A stretch of 6,470 bases of DNA from Acidimicrobiaceae bacterium (GCA_027459565.1 DAIDIA010000295.1:1-6470); one strand, 5' to 3'; numbered from the stretch's first letter, positions 1 to 6,163 are shown. Notes: generated by a model not told the origin, from the sequence alone. Translations and numbers: made by a program.

Positions 1-1332
1 GTCGGACCCGGAACGCCGATGGGCGAGATGCTCCGTCGGTACTGGATCCCGGCGATGCTCGCCGAGGAGCTCCCCGAGCCCGATGGCACACCGAAGAAGA
101 TCCGGCTGCTCGGCGAGGATCTCGTCGCCTTCCGTGACACCTCGGGACGCGTCGGCATCATGGATATCCAGTGTCCGCACCGCCTCGCATCGCTCGCGCT
201 CGGTCGCAACGAGGAGGGAGGGATCCGGTGCATCTACCACGGCTGGAAGATCGACGTCGAGGGTCACATACTCGAGACACCCTGCGAGGCTCCGAACAGC
301 CGGTTCAAGGACAGCTTCGTCCACCGCGCCTATGAGGTCCGCGAGAACGCGGACCTCATCTGGGTCTACATGGGACCGAAGGACACGGCCCCTCCGATGC
401 CCGAGTTCAACTGGATGACGATTCCAAAGGATCGTCGGGTAGTTGGCAAGATGTGGGAGAGCTGCAACTTCATCCAGGGGATGGAGGGGATATTCGACTC
501 GTTCCATACGAATCTCCTGCACTCGGGATTCGAGGTGATGCACTGGTCGAGCGAGCAGATCTCCCGCGCGTGGCAACGTCCATCGCGCGCGCTCCATGGC
601 GTCATCCAGACCGAACGCACCTCCTATGGTTACCACTATGGCGCGATCAGAAGGCCCACCCAGGGCGGGGGAGAGTTCGACTACATCCGGGTGACGGAGT
701 TCATCTCCCCGTTCTTTTGCATCAATCCGCCCGATCTTGGGATCAAGTCTGCGGGTTTCTTCTTTGTTCCGCTCGACGACGAGAACACCATGCTCTATCA
801 GGTCAACGCGGCCGAATCGGATGAGCGCACAATCGATACCGCCGAGGGGCGGCGCAAGATGTCGATGCTTGTCGGTGAGGATCTTGACGAGGACTTCCGC
901 CCGTACCGAAATGGGACGAATAACTACGGCCAGAGCCGCGAGCTGATGAGATCGGGTCGTTCACCAGAGCCTGGCGCGGATCTGGATCGTCTCCGGAACG
1001 CGTTTTCGGGCATCGACACCGGCGTGCAGACTCAGGACATGGCGATGGTGGAGACAATGGGACCCATCTCGGATCGTTCGAAGGAGCACCTCTGTGCCTC
1101 TGACAACGGGATCATCCACTGGCGAGAGGCGCTCGTCGCGTCAGTGAAGGAATTTGTCGCCGGTGCCGAACCTCCCGGCATCGACCCTCCTGTTCCCTAT
1201 CACCGGGTCGGGTCGGTCGCAGTCCTCGTCCCAAAGGGATCGGATTGGACCTCGGTCAGCTGGGAACACCGTGACGAGGTGGGGATCCCGATGAGCGACG
1301 AATCAGCGGTGATCCCTACGGGAGCGCGTTAG
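1..1332 (+). CDS. Rieske [2Fe-2S] aromatic ring-hydroxylating oxygenase, alpha subunit, phthalate 4,5-dioxygenase type (5'-partial)
   Basis: Oxygenase component that would take electrons from a separate reductase and hydroxylate an aromatic acid. The frame is open to base 1 and reads VGPGTP before the first Met (base 19). Family members usually carry about a dozen residues before this motif, so the true start is probably just upstream of the window. Numbering from the Met at 19, the Rieske cluster ligands are C52 and H54 (CPHR) and C71 and H74 (CIYH). The mononuclear iron site is visible at 150-170 as D160-x2-H163-x4-H168, in the usual LLHSG context. The third, carboxylate ligand is probably D340 in VQTQD, by family analogy. 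The C-terminal GPISDRSKEHL stretch is also typical of phthalate-dioxygenase-type proteins. The family assignment is firm, but the substrate is not readable from sequence: members act on phthalate, other benzoates and alkylaromatics. No reductase gene lies in the window. Local GC is about 63-68% by hand count of two lines, higher than the regulator and HDO genes downstream. Confidence 0.93.
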   Translation, partial: VGPGTPMGEMLRRYWIPAMLAEELPEPDGTPKKIRLLGEDLVAFRDTSGRVGIMDIQCPHRLASLALGRNEEGGIRCIYHGWKIDVEGHILETPCEAPNSRFKDSFVHRAYEVRENADLIWVYMGPKDTAPPMPEFNWMTIPKDRRVVGKMWESCNFIQGMEGIFDSFHTNLLHSGFEVMHWSSEQISRAWQRPSRALHGVIQTERTSYGYHYGAIRRPTQGGGEFDYIRVTEFISPFFCINPPDLGIKSAGFFFVPLDDENTMLYQVNAAESDERTIDTAEGRRKMSMLVGEDLDEDFRPYRNGTNNYGQSRELMRSGRSPEPGADLDRLRNAFSGIDTGVQTQDMAMVETMGPISDRSKEHLCASDNGIIHWREALVASVKEFVAGAEPPGIDPPVPYHRVGSVAVLVPKGSDWTSVSWEHRDEVGIPMSDESAVIPTGAR

Positions 1333-1356
1333 ATGTAATGTCCAAACGCGCTATTG

Positions 1357-1389
1357 ACGCATGCCGAGCGGCCCCATGGGCCAGTGCGT
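1357..1389 (+). terminator. Nested hairpin 25 bases after the Rieske gene, possible 3' structure
   Basis: The outer arms ACGCA (1357-1361) and TGCGT (1385-1389) enclose a GC-only inner stem, GGCCC (1370-1374) with GGGCC (1378-1382), around a three-base CAT loop. The location fits transcript-end protection or termination after the Rieske gene. No T-run follows, so an intrinsic terminator is not demonstrated. A second small stem, CCTTTG/CAAAGG, lies at 1441-1456 and also lacks a T-run. Confidence 0.3.
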
Positions 1390-2025
1390 AGCGGTCGAAA
1401 GCAAGCGCCAATCCAGAAGTCGCTATTTCACGGCAATACTCCTTTGACCCCAAAGGGCTGACTTCGCGTCTGTCAACGTATTGTGTCGGGTTGGACGATC
1501 ACCGCAGCAGCTGAGTCGATGCGGACCTCGAGAAAGTGCGCGACCAAGCGGTGGAATCGTTTTTCGCCGAAGGGTGCCGCTAGTCTCGTCGATCGCTCTT
1601 GACGACCCCGGTCGTGTCGCCATCAGGCCCCACCGACACTCGGGGCAAAGATCCTGCGGGCACGGGAACGCGAACGACGTGGCCGCGACCAGCTCAAAGC
1701 GATGCTCGGTGTTCCTGCCTCGAAAATGCACCGGATGGAGACGTCACGAAACGATCGCAATCCGGCACGACTGCGAATATTGCAGTCGACAGCTGTTTGC
1801 CGGTGCATGGAGCCCTGATCGCCCAACTGGGGATGCCTTTAGTGCAGCCGCGGAATGAGCCACGATCGTTTGGATGATTCAACGACACGTTCGTCTGGAA
1901 GTGTGGAATGCCCCCATCGCTCGCGACAGATTTAGTGACAGCCCTCATCCCGTACCTTATGAACGCAATTCAGGTCCTCGGGATACTAATGCTAGATCGG
2001 CTTAGTCGCCGTTAGAGTTTTTGAT

Positions 2026-2032
2026 GGGGAGG
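2026..2032 (+). promoter_or_regulatory. Shine-Dalgarno for the GntR regulator
   Basis: GGGGAGG lies four bases before the ATG at 2037. It is a strong but rather closely spaced ribosome-binding site. It fixes the start, because no other in-frame ATG nearby has such a site. Confidence 0.7.
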
Positions 2033-2036
2033 TTCT

Positions 2037-2702
2037 ATGCCGCTGAAAGAGACCTACACAAAAGGCAAAAAGGGTTCGCACACCGCGGAGCGAGTCGCAC
2101 GCGAGATTCGACGAGCCATCCTCCATCGCGAGTTGTTGCCAGGAGAACATGTGCGCCAGGAGTTCTGGGCTCAGAGGGTGGGGGTCAGTAGTGCCCCCAC
2201 CCGTGAAGGACTGAAGATGCTCGTCGCCGAACAGCTGGTCTCATACGACGCTCACAGAGGATATTTCGTAGCGAAGGTCAATGGAGATGAGATGGCGCAG
2301 ATATATCTCATCCGCAGAGCGCTTGAGAGCGAGGTGTTGAAGGCGATCGAATGGCCGAGCGAAGAGGAAACTGCGCACATGTACGCCTTAGCCGAAGAAG
2401 TTTCAACGACGTTCTTGCAAAAAGAACTTCATGAGTCCATCGATGCCGTTCGTCGATTTGCCTTTACTCTCTTTGATCTTTGCCCCCTTGAACTTCTCGT
2501 GCGGGAGACCAAGCGCTACTGGGATCGAGCCGCGGTGTATCGGGCATTGGTCTTCGAAGCCGAGGCCGAACTGAAGCAACAGACGTTACAGGCGCATTAT
2601 TTCGAGGTCGTATCGTGCTTGAGAGACCACGATCGCGCCCGACTCATTGAGCTGAATAACCACCAACGATCGAACGTACCGTTTCTCATACAGCGCGCTT
2701 AG
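2037..2702 (+). CDS. GntR-family transcriptional regulator, FadR subfamily (FCD ligand-binding domain)
   Basis: DNA-binding regulator of 221 residues, the usual size for FadR-type GntR proteins. Residues about 16-78 form the winged helix-turn-helix: an ERVAREIRRAIL helix, the LLPGEHV turn, the GVSSAPTREGLKML recognition region (canonical S-x-x-P-x-R-E-A-L), and a wing ending HRGYFVAKV. Residues about 85-215 form an all-helical FCD domain that normally binds a small carboxylate, often through a metal held by an Asp/Asn and three His. Here H187 (AHYF) and H209 (NNHQ) remain. In the usual N-x3-FH segment the aligned positions read V138 and A142 (RRFAFTLF), so half of the metal site appears lost. 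Start chosen by the Shine-Dalgarno at 2026-2032. The gene lies upstream of, and in the same direction as, the HDO, aldolase and cupin dioxygenase genes. This suggests it controls them, probably as a repressor released by a pathway acid (inference). Confidence 0.9.
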   Translation: MPLKETYTKGKKGSHTAERVAREIRRAILHRELLPGEHVRQEFWAQRVGVSSAPTREGLKMLVAEQLVSYDAHRGYFVAKVNGDEMAQIYLIRRALESEVLKAIEWPSEEETAHMYALAEEVSTTFLQKELHESIDAVRRFAFTLFDLCPLELLVRETKRYWDRAAVYRALVFEAEAELKQQTLQAHYFEVVSCLRDHDRARLIELNNHQRSNVPFLIQRA

Positions 2703-2719
2703 GCCGTGAGTTTCGTCAT

Positions 2720-2745
2720 AGTTGCGCAACTTGTTGAGCTATAAT
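2720..2745 (+). promoter_or_regulatory. Candidate operator (12-base palindrome) with overlapping -10 box
   Basis: AGTTGCGCAACT (2720-2731) is a perfect palindrome beginning 17 bases after the regulator's stop codon. Its right arm also pairs with a following GTTG, giving a second overlapping inverted repeat, CAAC-TT-GTTG (2727-2736). The half-site therefore occurs three times at six-base steps. A consensus TATAAT follows at 2740-2745. No good -35 hexamer lies at 16-18 bases, so an activated or weak promoter is possible. GntR proteins bind short palindromes, and a site between the regulator and the catabolic genes is a logical operator. The same motif was not noticed upstream of 2037. Confidence 0.4.
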
Positions 2746-2839
2746 ATGTCCTCGGCGGGTGACCTTGAGGCGACGCCGGAACAGGTGGGTTCGGCGCTGA
2801 AAGAAATTGGCAATGCACATCGAGGCTCGAAATGAATAG

Positions 2840-3007
2840 CTAATTCAATTCGGGCAGGTCACGGCCGCTGTCGAACTTTGGCAGTGCGATTGACAGCCGA
2901 TTGGGATCGAAGTTGATCTGGTTCAAGGTGCTGGTCATGGCCTCGCGGATTCCTCGCGGAGAGGACGCCGCGTTGTTCAGGGCTATGAAGGGTGAATTTG
3001 GCCACCT
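2840..3007 (-). pseudogene. Remnant of the C-terminal end of an unidentified protein gene
   Basis: On the minus strand, 55 sense codons run from a TGA at 3010-3008 to a TAG at 2842-2840. They have GC-rich third positions and a protein-like composition, including NSPFIALNNAASSPRGIREA and then INFDPNRLSIALPKFDSGRD. No plausible start with a ribosome site precedes it, and the reading breaks off upstream. It therefore looks like the tail of a gene whose front was deleted or displaced when the HDO gene arrived. I do not recognise the family. An overlapping plus-strand frame (2901-3107) looks less protein-like. An 11-base-period direct repeat of CCTCGCGGA (2941-2949 and 2952-2960) lies inside it. 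Confidence 0.35.
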
Positions 3008-3110
3008 TCAGGTGGGATTGAGAAGCATGGACGCGCCAAGTCAGGCTAAGTCCGAGTGTGACATCTGTGGCAGAGATGGTTCAGATGAGATGTTGAGATC
3101 ACAATAAATA

Positions 3111-3821
3111 ATGAGTGAGGACACTATGGAAGTAGATGAATTTCGGAAACGTTTGAGCACGGAAATTAAATTGACCAACGAGTCTTTGCTCTGGCGGAAT
3201 ATGCCAGACACGGCATTGACCCGGGCGGCGGCACAGACCTTTGTCAAACAATTCGGGCTTTTTACGCGCCACAGCCGCCAGTGCTGGGCCAACGTCGTTG
3301 GTAATTGCCCCCACTTGGCTGTTCGTCGTTTCATCGTCTCGGAGAATCTATGGGAAGAGGAAGCCAACGAAGAGACCTCACACTTCGAGCTCCTGTTACG
3401 AATGGGGAAGGCTCTCGGACTTTCCGATGAAGCGGTTATTGACGCAACTCCTACTCCTGCGACCCAGGTTTCATTTCTGGCTTGGGAGGCACTCACTCGA
3501 AATCGGCCTTGGATCGAAGGCTTGGCTGCGAAGATGGTTCTCGAACAGATGAACCAGGCCGACCTAGGCAATCTATCGGGTGTCGAAGCACAACGGTGGA
3601 AAGAACAGCTGGACCTGAACGATGCGGATGTCGAGTTCTGGAGTCTACATGCCGTCGTTGACCAAGAACATGGTGGTAAGACGCTAGAGATGATCGAGGG
3701 GTACGCAAATGCCATTGATTTCGACCGAGCGTTTATCGCCGCGAAGCACTCGATCGCAGCTTGGAAATCCTTCTGGGACGGAATCGCACTTTCGTTGGCC
3801 GACGGCCATGAGACCACCTGA
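3111..3821 (+). CDS. Haem-oxygenase-like diiron oxidase/oxygenase (HDO; TenA/PqqC/CADD fold)
   Basis: Predicted all-helical iron enzyme of 236 residues, close to the family's usual length. All six diiron ligands of the HDO superfamily are visible: E84 and H91 (E-x6-H), E145, then H180-x3-D184-x2-H187 in SLHAVVDQEHGG. As I recall the CADD structure (E81, H88, E142, H174, D178, H181), the spacing within each group is identical, and H91 to E145 also matches. Relatives activate O2 for C-C cleavage, decarboxylation, N-oxygenation or desaturation, so the substrate is not predictable. A CADD-like self-sacrificing role is unlikely, because the only Tyr is Y198. Intact metal ligands argue against thiaminase (TenA) or cofactor-free PqqC. 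There is no signal peptide or membrane segment, so it should be cytosolic. Start: ATG 3111 gives the longest form. ATG 3126 (Met6) has the better ribosome site, GAGG at 3117-3120, so a 231-residue form is quite possible. It lies 180 bases upstream of the aldolase. Base composition is lower in GC than the flanking genes, especially near its 5' end. Confidence 0.85.
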   Translation: MSEDTMEVDEFRKRLSTEIKLTNESLLWRNMPDTALTRAAAQTFVKQFGLFTRHSRQCWANVVGNCPHLAVRRFIVSENLWEEEANEETSHFELLLRMGKALGLSDEAVIDATPTPATQVSFLAWEALTRNRPWIEGLAAKMVLEQMNQADLGNLSGVEAQRWKEQLDLNDADVEFWSLHAVVDQEHGGKTLEMIEGYANAIDFDRAFIAAKHSIAAWKSFWDGIALSLADGHETT

Positions 3822-3989
3822 GGTTCGAAGTCTGTACCTTGGGCGCTCGGGTCGGAGGTAAAGAGGTGAGGACGGCCGCGGTTTCAACGGCTGCGCACCG
3901 GCGCCAAAGACCGTACGAAATGACTCCATCGGAGCCTGCGTGTGCCATGCGTCCGTTGCGGTGTCGAGCATATGTTTGTTACAGCGATT

Positions 3990-3994
3990 GGGGA
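3990..3994 (+). promoter_or_regulatory. Shine-Dalgarno that sets the GTG start of the hydratase-aldolase
   Basis: GGGGA lies seven bases before the GTG at 4002. The other candidate starts are GTG 3942 (GGAG at 3931-3934, seven bases), ATG 3972 and ATG 4032, the last two with poor sites. Alignment with NahE favours 4002, because it gives 14 residues before the conserved D-I-x-G and brings the catalytic residues into the same numbering. Confidence 0.6.
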
Positions 3995-4001
3995 TGCTGA
4001 C

Positions 4002-5054
4002 GTGACGAACCTGCGGTCTGGACGCACGGGAATGACTTCGAGTGACATCTCCGGAGTATTTGGTATCGTTCCGACGCCTGCACTTCCAGGAGCGGAGCGA
4101 TGGGACGCTGTCGAAACCGTGAACTTGGAGGAGTCTTCTCGGATGACGCGTGCCATTATCGATGGTGGCGTGGACGCGCTGCTCACCAACGGTACTTTCG
4201 GGGAATGCGCGAGCCTGACCTTCTCGGAACTTGAGGCTTTTGTCGACGCGGTGGTGCGCGAAGCATCGGGACGGATACCAGTATTTGCGGGCGCCACGAC
4301 ATTGAACACGAGAGACACCATCGCCAGAGGACGGGCACTTCTTGAAATTGGCGCTGATGGTTTATTCGTCGGCCGACCGATGTGGCTGCCGCTCGACGGG
4401 AGTCAGATCGTGCGTTTTTATCGCGACATCGCGGAAGCGTTGCCGGGCACGCCACTGATCGTTTACGACAACCCTGGAGCATTCAAGGGCAAGATCTCCC
4501 CTACTACGTATGCCGAACTCAGCCAAATTCCTGAAATTGTGGCGGCCAAGCACGTTGGCCTTCTCTCCGGCGGGTCGTTTATTGCGGACTTAAGAGCCGT
4601 CGAGGGGAGGATCCGCCTGCTTCCCCTCGAATCCGACTGGTACTACCTGGCCAGGCTGTTCCCTTCTGAGGTCACAGCATGCTGGTCTGGCAATGTCGCG
4701 TGCGGCCCAGCGCCCGTAGTTCGTTTGCGCGACGCCGTTAACAAACGCGATTGGCGCACCGCAGAGCGTATCTCCGACGATTTGAACTGGGCATTGGAGC
4801 AGCTGTTCCCCGACGGTAGTTTCGAGGCATTTCTTCGTTACAGCATTCAGATCGATAACGCACAGTTTGCAGGAGCAGGCTTTATCCGACCCGGTCCCAC
4901 GCGGCCGCCCTACACGTCGGCTCCAGATGGGTATCTTGACGCGGCTCGTGTCTGCGGCCAACGCTGGACTGAACTCCAGGAACGTTACTCGTTCAAGGGG
5001 CCGTCCGGCGTGGTCGACTCCTTCGAACAGTCAGAGATCCCGGGCGGGAGGTAA
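4002..5054 (+). CDS. Hydratase-aldolase of the dihydrodipicolinate synthase superfamily, NahE/PhdJ/PhdG type
   Basis: Class I (Schiff-base) aldolase of 350 residues. Family members hydrate and then cleave arylidene-pyruvates to an aromatic aldehyde plus pyruvate, in the cytosol, during naphthalene or phenanthrene degradation. Visible motifs are D15-I-S-G, PTP (24-26), the pyruvate-binding G64-T-F-G-E-C, PMW128, Y155 (IVYDNP), the Schiff-base lysine K183 (VAAKHVG), and the diagnostic C-terminal RPPYTSAPDGYL. Compared with NahE as I remember it (K183, Y155, W128, N281), the first 183 residues align without a gap. A roughly four-residue insertion after K183 is balanced by a roughly four-residue deletion near DAVNKRDW. 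The position matching N281 is S281 (RYSIQID against KYNIGLE), which may alter substrate handling. The GTG start at 4002 is chosen by this alignment and by GGGGA at 3990. A longer 370-residue form from GTG 3942 is possible but would add an unconserved extension. It is probably co-transcribed with the cupin dioxygenase 5 bases downstream. Confidence 0.93.
   Translation: MTNLRSGRTGMTSSDISGVFGIVPTPALPGAERWDAVETVNLEESSRMTRAIIDGGVDALLTNGTFGECASLTFSELEAFVDAVVREASGRIPVFAGATTLNTRDTIARGRALLEIGADGLFVGRPMWLPLDGSQIVRFYRDIAEALPGTPLIVYDNPGAFKGKISPTTYAELSQIPEIVAAKHVGLLSGGSFIADLRAVEGRIRLLPLESDWYYLARLFPSEVTACWSGNVACGPAPVVRLRDAVNKRDWRTAERISDDLNWALEQLFPDGSFEAFLRYSIQIDNAQFAGAGFIRPGPTRPPYTSAPDGYLDAARVCGQRWTELQERYSFKGPSGVVDSFEQSEIPGGR
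5046..5051 (+). promoter_or_regulatory. Shine-Dalgarno for the cupin dioxygenase
   Basis: GGGAGG sits over the last codons of the aldolase gene, eight bases before the GTG at 5060. It supports the GTG start and coupled translation of the two genes. Confidence 0.75.
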
Positions 5055-5059
5055 GGGTT

Positions 5060-6163
5060 GTGACAGAGACTTCTAAATCCCTTGAGGAGTTCGACTCAGA
5101 GCTGGCCAAGGTGCACATGAGGGGCCAGTGGCAATATGACCGGATGCTCGGGACCGTAATAGGTGGCCCCAAGCCTGCTGGTGTGCCTGCCATTTGGCGC
5201 TGGAACAACATACTTGAGAAACTGGTGGAGTCTTGCGATGTCCTTGAGGAAAGCTTCACCGCGCGTCGTAATCTGACTTTTATCAATCCGGCCCTTGAAC
5301 GTGGTACCACCCATACGATTGCTATGGGCATGCAGATGCTGAAACCGGGAGAGATCGCGTGGGCGCACCGTCACACGATCGCCGCGCTTCGCTTCGCAAT
5401 TCAGGGCGGAGACGGCCTTAGCACTGTGGTTGACGGAGAAATCTGCCCCATGGAGGCCTACGACCTTGTTCTGACCCCGCGCTGGACCTGGCATGACCAT
5501 GAGAACGCCACTGGCGACCATGCAATTTGGCTCGATGTGCTCGATCTGGGTCTCGTAATGAGTCTCAACGCTATCTTTTACGAGCCTTTTGGTGATGAGC
5601 GTCAACCCAAACGTGCTGATCCCGCGGATTATCTCGCGGCTCGAGCTGGTTCCGTGCGACCAGTCTGGGAGCGCCGGCGGGACTCCCACGTACCGATTCG
5701 CTATCCGTGGCGTGATATCGAGCCCCGCTTGGTCGCTATGGCCGGCTCCGAGGGAAGTTCATACGATGGAATCGCCCTTGAGTACGCGAATCCGATGACC
5801 GGTGGACCGACATTGCCGACGCTTAGCTGCTGGATCCAGCTGTTGCGTTCGGGCGAAGAGACGCTCGTCCATCGTCATACGTCAAGCAGTGTCTACTTCG
5901 TCGTGCGTGGAACGGGACGGGTGGTCGTAGATGAGACTGAGATTGAATGGACCAAGCACGACGCGTTTGTCATCCCGAACTGGTCGTGGCACCGTTTTAT
6001 CAATGACTCTAAGGAGCACGACGCAATTTTGTTTTCTGTCAACGATATTCCGACGCTCAAGGCGTTGGACCTTTACTTCGAGGAACCGGAACTCTCCCTT
6101 GCGAGCGCGCCTTGGCCCGCTGTCCCTGGCAATCTGACCCGGGATCGCCGCCGCTCTAGCTGA
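5060..6163 (+). CDS. Bicupin ring-cleaving dioxygenase, gentisate / salicylate / 1-hydroxy-2-naphthoate 1,2-dioxygenase family (PhdI-like)
   Basis: Fe(II) extradiol-type dioxygenase of 367 residues with two cupin domains, cleaving the ring between the carboxyl-bearing and hydroxyl-bearing carbons of an ortho-hydroxy aromatic acid. First cupin (about 85-175): iron ligands H103 and H105 (AHRHT) and H145 (TWHDH). R111 and H147 match substrate-site residues R127 and H162 of Pseudaminobacter salicylate 1,2-dioxygenase, as I recall that enzyme (H119, H121, H160). G90 matches its G106, but A88 replaces its W104, which may leave room for a larger ring. Second cupin (about 255-325) also keeps H271, H273 and H311. 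The N-terminal part (GQW, IGGPKPAGVP, RWNN, TARRNL) fits the salicylate/hydroxynaphthoate branch better than classic gentisate dioxygenases. GTG start with a strong ribosome site at 5046-5051, and 5 bases after the aldolase stop, so the two are an operon. The adjacency reproduces the PhdI-PhdJ enzyme pair. The exact substrate is uncertain. Confidence 0.9.
   Translation: MTETSKSLEEFDSELAKVHMRGQWQYDRMLGTVIGGPKPAGVPAIWRWNNILEKLVESCDVLEESFTARRNLTFINPALERGTTHTIAMGMQMLKPGEIAWAHRHTIAALRFAIQGGDGLSTVVDGEICPMEAYDLVLTPRWTWHDHENATGDHAIWLDVLDLGLVMSLNAIFYEPFGDERQPKRADPADYLAARAGSVRPVWERRRDSHVPIRYPWRDIEPRLVAMAGSEGSSYDGIALEYANPMTGGPTLPTLSCWIQLLRSGEETLVHRHTSSSVYFVVRGTGRVVVDETEIEWTKHDAFVIPNWSWHRFINDSKEHDAILFSVNDIPTLKALDLYFEEPELSLASAPWPAVPGNLTRDRRRSS

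Larger units (their letters stand above)
1333..2036. other. 704-base gap with no intact gene; possibly degraded coding sequence
   Basis: No frame here gives a convincing complete protein on either strand. The open frames present are Arg/Ser/Pro-rich with no family motif, as expected of shadow frames in GC-rich DNA. Two plus-strand fragments in one frame look more protein-like: one around 1770-1845 containing PVHGALIAQLGMPL, and, after a TGA at 1876-1878, one up to a TAG at 2013-2015 containing PYLMNAIQVLGILMLDRL. The first vaguely resembles the C-terminal part of cyclase-family hydrolases. That resemblance is weak and I do not assign it. The gap may hold remnants of a decayed gene plus the upstream control region of the regulator at 2037. 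Confidence 0.4.
2703..3110. other. 408-base intergenic region between regulator and HDO gene
   Basis: Contains the candidate operator and TATAAT (2720-2745), a possible 29-codon plus-strand frame (2746-2835), and the antisense gene remnant (2840-3007). If transcription starts just after TATAAT, the HDO message would carry an untranslated leader of about 360 bases. I saw no riboswitch or terminator architecture in it. Confidence 0.5.

Noticed and set aside
1423..1877. Several 90-125 codon frames on both strands in the gap after the Rieske gene
   Set aside because: Mutually overlapping, Arg/Ser/Pro-rich, no conserved motifs or ribosome sites.
2941..2960. Two copies of CCTCGCGGA, possible repeat array
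   Set aside because: Only two copies with an 11-base period inside coding-like remnant DNA; not an array or insertion-sequence end.
2901..3107. 68-codon plus-strand frame just before the HDO gene
   Set aside because: No ribosome site and no recognisable motif; the minus strand at the same place reads more like protein.
3041..3817. 258-codon open frame on the minus strand
   Set aside because: Fully antisense to the HDO gene. It is Ser/Arg/Cys-rich without motifs, whereas the plus strand carries a complete metal-ligand set.
3111..3821. CADD-type para-aminobenzoate synthase or TenA thiaminase identity
   Set aside because: CADD uses its own N-terminal-region Tyr, but this protein's only Tyr is at 198. 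TenA lacks the full diiron ligand set seen here.
4002..5054. Lysine-biosynthesis dihydrodipicolinate synthase
   Set aside because: The GTFGEC, PMW and RPPY C-terminal features and the aromatic catabolic neighbours match the hydratase-aldolase branch instead.
5096..5689. 197-codon minus-strand open frame
   Set aside because: Antisense to the cupin dioxygenase, no family features; a shadow of the real gene.
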